Below, piece after piece: positions 8,989 through 16,546 of a stretch of DNA of 64,000 nucleotides. The position numbers and the translations under genes were made by a program. This DNA is from Luteimonas yindakuii (GTDB lineage Bacteria > Pseudomonadota > Gammaproteobacteria > Xanthomonadales > Xanthomonadaceae): assembly GCF_004803715.2 (NCBI RefSeq), contig NZ_CP039383.2, positions 2,914,001 through 2,978,000 of the forward strand, read 5' to 3'. Below the pieces are notes generated by a model. That model did no database searches and was not told the DNA's origin. It worked only from the letters and a program-made list of their open reading frames with translations. The first letter of the stretch is position 1; each line of letters begins with the position of its first letter.

Positions 8989-9750
8989 TCAGCCGTTCCA
9001 GACCCGCGGCGGCGGCTCGGACTTGCGCGCCATGCGCTGGCGCAGGCGGCTGCCGAAGGCGAACAGGCCACCCAGCAATGCGACCACGAACACCGCGATG
9101 GCGATCGCCACCGGATTGAGCGACGACATCGCGATCGGGTTCTGGCCGGGCGCCGGATTGCCCAACGGGCCGGCAAAGGTCTGGAACTTCACCGTCACCT
9201 TGTTGATGTCGCTCATGCCCGGCACGCCGTCCTTGATGACCATCTTCATCTCGGTCTCGTAGTCGCGCACGTTGGCCCCGGGCTGGCCGAAGATCACCAC
9301 GGATGCGGATGCATCGGTCGCAGTGCCGCCGAGCGGGTCGCGCTCGGGCAGGTTGATGTGGACATGCGCCTCGGCCACGCCGGGATAGCGCGACAGCGTG
9401 CGCGACAGTTCCTGCTGCAGGCCGTGCTGCAGCATCGAGCGCTCGGTCTGCGCGGAGGTCGAGAAACCGTCCTTGCGGAAGATGTCGCCCAGCGCCTGGT
9501 AGCGCTGGCCGGGCAGCCCGCGTGCATGCAGCACCTGCATGGCCTGCGGGAAGTCGGCCTGGTCGACGCGGATCTCCCAGCCGGTCTTGCTGGCGGAGGT
9601 GCGCTTTTCCGCACCGATGCCGGTCGACAGCAGCGCGGCCAGCACCTCGTTGGCCTGGCGCTCGTCGAGGTCCGCATACAGCGTGGTGCGCGCGCATGCC
9701 GCGAGCAGCACGCACATCAGCAGCACCAGCAGGGGTTTCCATCTCTTCAT
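8989..9750 (-). CDS. sctJ: T3SS inner-membrane ring lipoprotein SctJ
   Basis: The periplasm-facing inner-membrane ring subunit (YscJ/PrgK type). The start at 9750 has GGAGG five bases upstream. The 253-residue protein has a lipoprotein signal with lipobox LAAC (Cys19), two periplasmic ring-building domains typical of YscJ/FliF-like proteins (about residues 20–185, including NLPERDPL), and a C-terminal transmembrane helix (about 215–238) with a basic tail. Having SctJ as a separate lipoprotein beside a separate SctD shows that this is a non-flagellar injectisome system, not a flagellum, where FliF does both jobs. Confidence 0.95.
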   Translation of the reverse strand: MKRWKPLLVLLMCVLLAACARTTLYADLDERQANEVLAALLSTGIGAEKRTSASKTGWEIRVDQADFPQAMQVLHARGLPGQRYQALGDIFRKDGFSTSAQTERSMLQHGLQQELSRTLSRYPGVAEAHVHINLPERDPLGGTATDASASVVIFGQPGANVRDYETEMKMVIKDGVPGMSDINKVTVKFQTFAGPLGNPAPGQNPIAMSSLNPVAIAIAVFVVALLGGLFAFGSRLRQRMARKSEPPPRVWNG

Positions 9751-9766
9751 GACTGCCTCCCGCCGA

Positions 9767-10195
9767 TCAGGACTGCTGGCGGAACAGTTGCTGCACGCCA
9801 TCCGAGGTGCGGTTGGCCACGTTGGAAGTGAGCTGCGACTGGAACAGGAACTCATGGCACTTCATCGTCATCTCGAGCATCTGTCCCGGCGTGAGGTCCT
9901 GCGTGCTGCCACTCATCGCCTGCGACAGCGCCTCGATGTTCTTGGCGCCGCTGTTGAGGTTCTCGAACGCGGAAATCATCATCCGCGTGCCTTCGGACGG
10001 TGCCGCCTCGGCGGCGTTCTGCACCGCCTGCGGCTCGGCGACGCCGGGCGCTGCGCCGGTGCTGCCGGTGCGTTGCAGGGCCTGCGCGAACTCGCCGACA
10101 TTGATGGCGCCCGCCTGCTGCGGGGCCATCGCGGCTCCGCCTCCGGCGGCATGCTGGGCGACGTCCATCGCCGCGACCTGGATGGCTTCGATCAT
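9767..10195 (-). CDS. sctI: T3SS inner-rod protein SctI
   Basis: A 142-residue protein expected to form the inner rod/adaptor between export gate and needle. The Ala/Gly-rich N-terminal half is flexible. The C-terminal 60 residues carry the family pattern: a Pro-Gly-Gln-Met-Leu start of the helix, then MTMKCHEFLFQSQLTSNVAN and a Val-Gln-Gln-Leu end, as in YscI/PrgJ/EscI. No signal peptide is present. It lies 16 bases upstream of sctJ, so the two are co-translated. Confidence 0.87.
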   Translation of the reverse strand: MIEAIQVAAMDVAQHAAGGGAAMAPQQAGAINVGEFAQALQRTGSTGAAPGVAEPQAVQNAAEAAPSEGTRMMISAFENLNSGAKNIEALSQAMSGSTQDLTPGQMLEMTMKCHEFLFQSQLTSNVANRTSDGVQQLFRQQS

Positions 10196-10308
10196 TGGTG
10201 GCTCCCGGACCGGTGGTCCTTCAGCAGTGCATCTTCTTGCGGGTGTCCCGGAGCCCCGTGGCGCGGCCGCCGCTGCGGCGGTTGCGCCCGGTGCGCCGGC
10301 GATCGCGG

Positions 10309-10632
10309 TTACTGGCGCTTGCCCAGCGTTTCCAGCGCCTGGCCGACGCTGTTCTGCGAGGTCGCGGCGTTGTTGGACATGAACTGCATCTTCAGGCTGG
10401 CGGCGGTGAGCTGCACCATGTTCGACGGCTGGTCGCCACCGGCCGAGATCTGGTCGGACATCTGGGTGATGCGCGAGGCCTGGCCGTCGAGCGTGTTGCC
10501 CCAGGCGCGCGACATCGCCTCGTACCAGCTCGAGCTGCTGCCCGCGGAAGCTCCGCTACGCGTGGACGGCCCGTTCTGCATCGCGGCGGTGCCGATGAAG
10601 TTGTTCAACTGCGAAGTGTCGATCGTGGTCAT
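10309..10632 (-). CDS. sctF: T3SS needle-like subunit (SctF candidate)
   Basis: A 107-residue helical protein between sctD and sctI, the usual place for sctF. Its C-terminal half fits the needle hairpin: a turn at DQPSN (about residues 68–72), then a long amphipathic helix of the type LTAASLKMQFMSNNAATSQN, ending in a short hydrophobic tail with LGKRQ. It is longer than typical needles (80–90 residues) because of a Ser/Gly-rich N-terminal extension. A paralogous protein is encoded at 4045–4359. The needle role is inferred from position and pattern; it could instead be an EspA-like filament subunit. Confidence 0.65.
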   Translation of the reverse strand: MTTIDTSQLNNFIGTAAMQNGPSTRSGASAGSSSSWYEAMSRAWGNTLDGQASRITQMSDQISAGGDQPSNMVQLTAASLKMQFMSNNAATSQNSVGQALETLGKRQ

Positions 10633-10759
10633 GTCGTGCTCCTTCCTGTTGGGTGCCGAAGACGGCGACTGCTGCGGTTGGACTGCGGGACTCTACTGGA
10701 GTCGATGGCGATGAATGCGTGACCTCGGGTACGCCCCAGGGGTCGGTCGCGGGTGACCG

Positions 10760-11988
10760 TCACTGGCGTGCTCCGGCCGCGCGCACGCGGGGGTCGACGG
10801 CGGACGGGCGGGTCGCGGAGGCGTCGACGACCGCGGCCGGCGTGGCCTCCGTGGCATCGGCCGGTGCCTGTGCGGGCGGCGGCGGACGCGGCGTCAGCCG
10901 CTGCAGGTTGCCGTCGCTGCGCAGCACCTGTGCGTGCTCACCGACCGCGACCAGCTGGCCCCAGCCCGGCAACTGCGCGCCGACTTCGTAACGGGTGCCG
11001 TCGAGCGCGATCACGTGGGCGTTTTCGCCGCGCACGATCGACACGATGTGGATCGGATCCTGCTCGTCGACCGGGACCTCCGCGGTGGACGGCGGCGGCG
11101 TGGCGAGATTGATCGGCACCACCCGGTTCACTCCGGTTTCCACCACCGCGCGCGACTGCGCGAACTGGCGGAAGGCCTCCTCGTCGGTGAAGTAGCCGCT
11201 GACTTCGACATCGTCGTTGCCGAGGTAACGCACGCGCTCGATGCTGAAGCCGCCGCCGCGCAGGATCTCCGACACCGAATAGGCGAGGTCCTCGCCGCTG
11301 CGCAGGTCCACCCGCGCCGGCAGCCCTTCGCTTTCCACCTGCTGGCGCAGCGTGTCGCGGGTGGTGCGGTCGCCGATGGTGCCACTGAGCACCCAACTGT
11401 CGCCGTGCCCGCGCTCGATGCGCGCATTGGCCACGTGGTGTTCGGCGGCGAGCGCGCGCAGGCGGGTTTCGATGTCGACCGGCTGCTCCCTGGCCGGCAC
11501 CACGGCGACGAAGATCGCCAGCAGCGCCAGCGACAGCACCGACACCGCGGCAATCATCGGCAGGCGGCGGGTGATCGCCTGGCCCGGGCGCGGCGACGGC
11601 GATTCGAACTCGACACCTTCCGGCGCCAGTGCCAGCCACGCCGGGTCGTCGATGTCGCCGAACGCCAGCGCGGCCTCCTCGCCCAGCCCCCCACGCGCTG
11701 CACCGACGGCAGCTCCTCGGGATCACCCGGATGCAGCAGGCGCCCTTCCAGCTTCAGTGGTGCATCGAGCGCACGCAGCTGCACGGCGCCGTCGATCACG
11801 CTGATCAGCGCATGGCGGATGGCGACGCCGCGGTCGGCGAGCACGATGTCGCAATCGTCACCGCTGCCGACAAGGATCATCTCGCGCTCGGCCAGCGCGC
11901 GGCTGGCGCCGGCGTGCAACCCGGCCACGATCCGCAGCACCTTGCCCTCGGCGGCGGGTGCCTGGTCTGGATGCGATGCGTGGGTCAT
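10760..11988 (-). CDS. sctD: T3SS inner-membrane ring protein SctD, apparent one-base frameshift at 11687–11692
   Basis: SctD builds the outer of the two inner-membrane rings. The N-terminal part (from ATG 11988) is a cytoplasmic FHA-like domain (KVLRIVAGLHAGASRALAER). The frame then fails in a run of six C on the plus strand (11687–11692). In the frame that follows, coding continues without loss (LGEEAALAFGDIDDPAWLAL), then a transmembrane helix (AAVSVLSLALLAIFVAVVP) and periplasmic BON-like ring domains, ending at 10760. Adding one base to the run restores a protein of about 410 residues with the standard SctD layout. As written, the gene is broken. Sequencing error is the simplest explanation; real inactivation or slippage at the run is possible. 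Confidence 0.85.
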
Positions 11989-12016
11989 GGCTGCACTCCG
12001 TGTTCCGTGACGCGGC

Positions 12017-14071
12017 TCAGGCGTTGATCTGCCCGGCCTGGACGATGCGCAGGTCGGGCGCGAGCTCCTGGTACGAGAGCACCGGGAGTTCGAAGAAGTC
12101 GATTTCCATCAGCTTGCGCAGGTGGCGGCGCACGTCGAGCGAACACAGCAGCACCGCCTGCACGCCGGGCGCCTGCCGCGCCAGGTGCGCGCGCACCTCG
12201 TTGCCCAGCCGTGCGGCCAGTTCCGGCGAGATCGCCAGCTGGCTGGCGCCGCCGGCCACGCGCACCGACTGCCGCAGCTTGTCCTCCAGCTCGGGATGGA
12301 TCAGCAGCACGTGCAGGGTGCGATCGGCATCGGCATAGCGGTCGGCGATCTCGCGCTTGAGCGCCACCCGCACGTATTCGGTCAGCAGGACGACGTCCTT
12401 CTCGCGGCCACCGACGTCGGTGATCGCTTCGAAGGCATCGCGCAGGTTGCGGATCGGCACGCCTTCCTCGGCAAGCCGGCGCAGCACCTCGGCCACCCGC
12501 TGCGGCGCGACCACGCGCAGCATCTCCTTCACCAGGTCGGGGTAGTCGCGCTGCATGCGCCCGAACAGGTTGGAGGTCTCCTGGATGCCGAGGAAGCCGC
12601 CGAGGCGACGCTGCAGCGCGCCGCGCGCGTGGTCGGCGATGACGTCGAGCGGATCGCGCGCGGCGTCGTCGGCCGCGGTGGTCCATTCGCCCGACAGCGC
12701 GGGGAAGAAGCCCGGCACGCGCGCGGACGCATCCGCGCCGGGTGCGGCGGGCCTGAGCCTGGCATCGAGCTGCAGGCGGCCCGACGCCAGCCGCGCGCCA
12801 TAGGCGCTGAGGCGGTACTCGCCCTCGCCCAGTGCATGGTTGATCCGCAGTTTCGGTGACGGCACCGGCACGCCGTACTCGTCGCGCTGCTGCTGGACGA
12901 TGTCGGCGATGCGGCTGCGCAGCGCTTCCTGGCCATAGCGCTCGGCCAGCGACGGCGCGATCTCCAGCGACAGTTGCGGCGGCGGGGCGAGCTCCTCGCT
13001 CTGCTCGTCGCGCGTCTGGCTGGCGACGATCTCCTCGTCGCTGACGCGGAACAGCCGGCGCAGGTGCTCGAAGTCGTGGCGGTAACGCCAGGCGCTGATG
13101 CCGAGCAGGATCGCGCCGAGCACCAGGAACACCGGCCACGGGAAGCCCGGCACCAGCATCATCAGCCACGCCAGGCAGCCGGTGATCAGCAGCACGCGCG
13201 GCTGGCCGTTGATCTGGCGGGTGATGGCGTCGCCGAGGTGGCGGTCCTCGATCTCGCCGGTGGTGCGGGTCACCACCAGGCCGGCGGCGATCGTGCCGAG
13301 GATGGCCGGGATCTGCGACACCAGGCCGTCGCCGATGGTGAGGATGGAATAGGTGCGCGCGGCATCGGCCAGCGCCATGTCGCGCTGCAGGACGCCGATC
13401 GCCAGGCCGCCCAACAGGTTGATCAGGATGATGACGATGCCGGCGATGGCATCGCCCTTGACGAACTTCATCGCGCCGTCGAGCGAGCCGTGCAGCTGGC
13501 TCTCGGTCTCCAGCAGGCGGCGCTTGCGGCGCGCCTCGTCCTTGTCGATGAGGCCGGCGCGCAGGTCGGAGTCGATCGACAGCTGCTTGCCGGGCATCGC
13601 GTCGAGGGTGAAGCGCGCGGCCACTTCGGCCACGCGTTCGGCACCCTTGGCGATGACAATGAACTGCACCACGGTGATGATCAGGAACACCACCAGGCCG
13701 ACCACCAGGTTGCCGCCGGCGACCAGGTTGCCGAAGGTCTCGACGATGTGGCCGCCTTCGGCGTCGAGCAGGATCGAGCGGGTGATCGCGATCGAGATCG
13801 CCAGCCGGAACAGCGTGGTCAGCAGCAGCACGCTGGGGAAGCTCGAGAACGCCACCGGGTTGGGGATGTAGATGCCCAGCAGCAGCAGGCCGAAGCCGAT
13901 CGAGATGTTCACCGCCACCAGGCTGTCGATCAGCCACAGCGGCAGCGGCAGGATCATCACGGTGATGATCGTGACCGCGCCGAAGGCGAGCAGGATGTCG
14001 CTGTAGCTGAAGGTGCGGCGGGCGACGGTACCGGCCGGCGGTGCCAGCAGGTTGGCGATCAGCGCGCGCAT
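12017..14071 (-). CDS. sctV: T3SS export-gate protein SctV (LcrD/FlhA family)
   Basis: Major export-gate component forming a nonameric cytoplasmic ring that receives chaperone–substrate complexes. The 684-residue protein has the family layout: seven or eight transmembrane helices in the first 320 residues, the conserved FHIPEP-family cytoplasmic loop between helices 4 and 5 (about residues 140–195, including RFTLDAMPGKQLSIDSDL), then a large soluble C-terminal domain. The last residues (SYQELAPDLRIVQAGQINA) are typical. It precedes sctD by 28 bases. Full length and apparently intact. Confidence 0.97.
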   Translation of the reverse strand: MRALIANLLAPPAGTVARRTFSYSDILLAFGAVTIITVMILPLPLWLIDSLVAVNISIGFGLLLLGIYIPNPVAFSSFPSVLLLTTLFRLAISIAITRSILLDAEGGHIVETFGNLVAGGNLVVGLVVFLIITVVQFIVIAKGAERVAEVAARFTLDAMPGKQLSIDSDLRAGLIDKDEARRKRRLLETESQLHGSLDGAMKFVKGDAIAGIVIILINLLGGLAIGVLQRDMALADAARTYSILTIGDGLVSQIPAILGTIAAGLVVTRTTGEIEDRHLGDAITRQINGQPRVLLITGCLAWLMMLVPGFPWPVFLVLGAILLGISAWRYRHDFEHLRRLFRVSDEEIVASQTRDEQSEELAPPPQLSLEIAPSLAERYGQEALRSRIADIVQQQRDEYGVPVPSPKLRINHALGEGEYRLSAYGARLASGRLQLDARLRPAAPGADASARVPGFFPALSGEWTTAADDAARDPLDVIADHARGALQRRLGGFLGIQETSNLFGRMQRDYPDLVKEMLRVVAPQRVAEVLRRLAEEGVPIRNLRDAFEAITDVGGREKDVVLLTEYVRVALKREIADRYADADRTLHVLLIHPELEDKLRQSVRVAGGASQLAISPELAARLGNEVRAHLARQAPGVQAVLLCSLDVRRHLRKLMEIDFFELPVLSYQELAPDLRIVQAGQINA

Positions 14072-14290
14072 GCGCCCGCTCCGGCCAAGCCCGGGAACCC
14101 CGTGCTCATGCCTGCGGCATGGCGCCCGGAATCCGACTCAACTCCCACCCCTGTTCGCTTGCCGACTTCCGACTGCTGCACGGCCCCTGCCCTCATGCGT
14201 CACTTTCTGCCCCGTTACGATATCCCGGGCAAGTGACCGTAAGGTAAAAATCCTGTTGCAGGGCGCCCGCAGGCGGAAGTCCGTCGCGTT

Positions 14291-14308
14291 ACGTGACCGT
14301 GCTCACGT
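14291..14308. promoter_or_regulatory. Dyad ACGTGA-N6-TCACGT, possible operator
   Basis: A perfect 6-bp inverted repeat with a six-base spacer at the very end of the fliO-like gene, upstream of sctV. The octamer GTGACCGT inside it recurs about 60 bases closer to sctV (near 14231). It could be a regulator site, for instance for the adjacent FixJ-type protein, but chance cannot be excluded. Confidence 0.25.
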
Positions 14309-14760
14309 TATTGGGCGGTAGGCCCTTGCGGCCGACGCATGAGGTCGAGGAAGGTCCGCTTCCCGGGGACGGGCTCGACCACAGTGGCGCCCTCCGCGGG
14401 TGCGATGTCGGCGGCATCGAGTTCGGTGATCAGGTTCACCGAATGCCCGCTGACCCCCACCGCCAGCACGCGCCCGGCACGCGAGCGCACCAGCACCACG
14501 CGTTCGCGCGGACCGACCGGCAGGATCTGCACCACCGACAGCGGCGCATCCTGGCCGGTCAGGCCGAACTTCCGGCGGATGTGCCGTAACGCCACCAGAA
14601 GGGCAACGATGATAAAAGCGAGCGGCAGCAGGATCGCCAGCAGTTCGCCCCAGAAGGTCGGCGCTGCGGTCAATCCCGCGGTCGTCGCTGCCGCCGGGCC
14701 GGTCACGGTGACGAGGCAAGCGGCGACGAGGCGGGCGGGGGAACGGAACGAAGTGCGCAT
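14308..14760 (-). CDS. FliO-like membrane protein in a T3SS operon
   Basis: In flagella FliO helps assemble the FliP (SctR homologue) export-gate core. This protein has the FliO architecture: an N-terminal signal-like stretch (start at ATG 14760 chosen over an upstream shadow), one transmembrane helix (LAILLPLAFIIVALLVAL, about residues 40–58) with a basic cytoplasmic end, then a soluble domain with the family pattern VVQILPVGPRERVVLVRSRA and VLAVGVSGHSVNLITEL. It is 150 residues long, as is usual. It heads the minus-strand T3SS arm upstream of sctV, divergent from the kinase gene. Injectisomes normally lack FliO, which makes this assignment notable. Confidence 0.82.
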   Translation of the reverse strand: MRTSFRSPARLVAACLVTVTGPAAATTAGLTAAPTFWGELLAILLPLAFIIVALLVALRHIRRKFGLTGQDAPLSVVQILPVGPRERVVLVRSRAGRVLAVGVSGHSVNLITELDAADIAPAEGATVVEPVPGKRTFLDLMRRPQGPTAQ

Positions 14761-14861
14761 GGGAGGTCGGGCTTGAAGCGGAGCGGGGGGGAGGCGGCAG
14801 TCGCGCAGCGCAGGGTAACCCAGGCCGATCGCGGCATCCGCCACGGCATGGCGGGCCTGCG

Positions 14862-15941
14862 ATGACGCCGGCACGGCGCGCCACGGCACCCGACGCAGCC
14901 GCCGGGGCGCGGCTGGACGACGTGCTGGCCGCGGTGCCGTTCGCCTGCGCCGCGTACGCTCGTGACGACGGCCGCCTGCTCGCCGCCAACACCGCCTTCC
15001 GCACCGAGTTCGGCCGCCTCGACGGCCACGACCGCCGCGACGACCTGCTCGCCGCGCTACATGGCAGCGGTGTCGACATCGACCCCGGCAGCGAGGTCCG
15101 CGCGCCGCATAACGACCGCTGGTATGCGCTGTACTGGCGCGAAGCGGCGACGCAGCCGCCGGCGTTGCTGCTGACCGCGGTGGATATTTCCGAACGGATC
15201 GAGATCCTCGATTCGCACAAGAGCCGGCAGGACAAGCTGCTGTTCACCTCGCGGCTGATGTCGGTGGGCGAGATGGCGGCCACGCTCGCCCACGAGCTCA
15301 ACCAGCCGCTGGCGGCGATCGTGAACTACCTCAACGGCAGCCTGCGCCTGGTGGGCCAGGCGGGCGGCCCGGTGCAGGTGGAACGCGCGCTGCTGGCCGC
15401 ACGTACCCAGGCCGAACACGCCAGTGCGGTGATCGCCCGCGTGCGCGAGTTCGTGCGTGCACGCGAGCCGCGACGCGATGCCCAGGACGTGGCGGTGATC
15501 GTGCAGACGGTGGTCGAGCTGCTGCGGCTCGAAGCCGAACGCCAGCAGCTGCGCATCGACATCGCGCTGGATCCGGGCATGCCGGCGGCGTACGCGGACC
15601 GGGTGATGGTCGAGCAGGTGCTGCTGAACCTGGTCAAGAACGCGATCGAGGCGATGCGCGAGGTGCCGGCTGCGCGCCGCGCGCTGCGTGTCGAGGGCCG
15701 GGTGGACCTCGACGGCGCGGTCGAGCTGCGCGTGCTCGACCGCGGCAAGGGCCTGTCGGCGGCGGAAAGCGAGCAACTGTTCTCGCCGTTCTTCACCACC
15801 AAGAGCGACGGCCTCGGCATCGGCCTGGCGATCTGCCGCTCGATCATCGAATACCACGAGGGGCGGCTGTTCTTCGAGCCGCGCCAGGATGGCGGCAGCG
15901 TGTTCGGCTTCACCCTGCCGCCGGCCGAAGGGAGACCGTGA
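14862..15941 (+). CDS. PAS-domain sensor histidine kinase (FixL/NtrB-like)
   Basis: Soluble cytoplasmic sensor kinase of 359 residues. Residues 18–110 form a PAS-like sensor domain (FACAAYARDDGRLLAANTAF). The dimerisation and phosphoacceptor helix carries the H-box LAHELNQPLAA with His144. The ATP-binding domain has the N-box (NLVKNAIEAM, near 250), DRGKGL and the SDGLGIGLAI G-box. No membrane helices are predicted, so the signal is intracellular; no heme-ligating histidine of FixL type was identified. Its stop overlaps the ATG of the response regulator, so the two are a translationally coupled pair placed at the head of the sctQRST arm. Confidence 0.93.
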   Translation: MTPARRATAPDAAAGARLDDVLAAVPFACAAYARDDGRLLAANTAFRTEFGRLDGHDRRDDLLAALHGSGVDIDPGSEVRAPHNDRWYALYWREAATQPPALLLTAVDISERIEILDSHKSRQDKLLFTSRLMSVGEMAATLAHELNQPLAAIVNYLNGSLRLVGQAGGPVQVERALLAARTQAEHASAVIARVREFVRAREPRRDAQDVAVIVQTVVELLRLEAERQQLRIDIALDPGMPAAYADRVMVEQVLLNLVKNAIEAMREVPAARRALRVEGRVDLDGAVELRVLDRGKGLSAAESEQLFSPFFTTKSDGLGIGLAICRSIIEYHEGRLFFEPRQDGGSVFGFTLPPAEGRP

Positions 15942-16546
15942 TGCCCAGCGACGTGCGCGTCCACCTGGTGGACGACAACACCCCGTTCCGCGATTCCACC
16001 GCCTGGCTGTTGGAAACCGCCGGCTTCGAGGTGCACGCCTATCCATCCGGCCCGGCGTTCCTGGCCGAGTGGCCGTCGCGGCGGCGCGGCGATGGCGCCG
16101 AATGCGTGGTGTCCGACATCCGCATGCCGGAAATGAGCGGGCTGCAGCTGCAGGACACGCTGCGCCGGCAGGGCTGCAACGTGCCGCTGGTCTTCGTCAC
16201 CGCGCATGGCGACGTGCCGCTGGCGGTGGAGGCGATGCGCAAGGGGGCGTCGAACTTCCTCGAGAAGCCCTTCAGCGACGATGCCCTGCTCGATTCGATC
16301 CGCAACGCGGTGGCCGGCGCGCGTGCGCGCGGCGACGGCGCGGTCGACAGCGAGGTGCTGGCGAAGCTCAGCCCGCGCGAGCGCCAGGTGCTGGACCTGG
16401 TGGTCGCCAGCAAGCCGAACAAGGTGATCGCCGACATCCTCGGCATCAGCATCAAGACCGTCGAGCTGCATCGCGCCAACATGATGGCGAAGCTGGGCGT
16501 GCGTTCCCTCCCCGAACTGATGAAGGTGGCCCTTGGACATGGCTGA
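15941..16546 (+). CDS. FixJ/NarL-type response regulator in the T3SS operon
   Basis: A 201-residue transcription factor. The receiver domain (residues 1–120) has the acidic pocket at Asp11/Asp12, phosphoacceptor Asp59 in VSDIRMPEMSG, and the conserved Lys in FLEKPF near 108. A short linker leads to a LuxR-type helix-turn-helix (LSPRERQVLDLV to the end). ATG 15941 is preferred to the GTG one codon earlier because of the AGGGAG upstream. It overlaps both neighbours. Partnership with the adjacent kinase is near certain; control of the T3SS promoters between 14760 and 14862 is inferred from position. Confidence 0.93.
   Translation: MPSDVRVHLVDDNTPFRDSTAWLLETAGFEVHAYPSGPAFLAEWPSRRRGDGAECVVSDIRMPEMSGLQLQDTLRRQGCNVPLVFVTAHGDVPLAVEAMRKGASNFLEKPFSDDALLDSIRNAVAGARARGDGAVDSEVLAKLSPRERQVLDLVVASKPNKVIADILGISIKTVELHRANMMAKLGVRSLPELMKVALGHG

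Noticed and set aside
14308..14760. A flagellar operon here
   Set aside because: Separate SctJ lipoprotein and SctD, the needle-like proteins, and no flagellar hook, rod or flagellin genes show an injectisome-type system.
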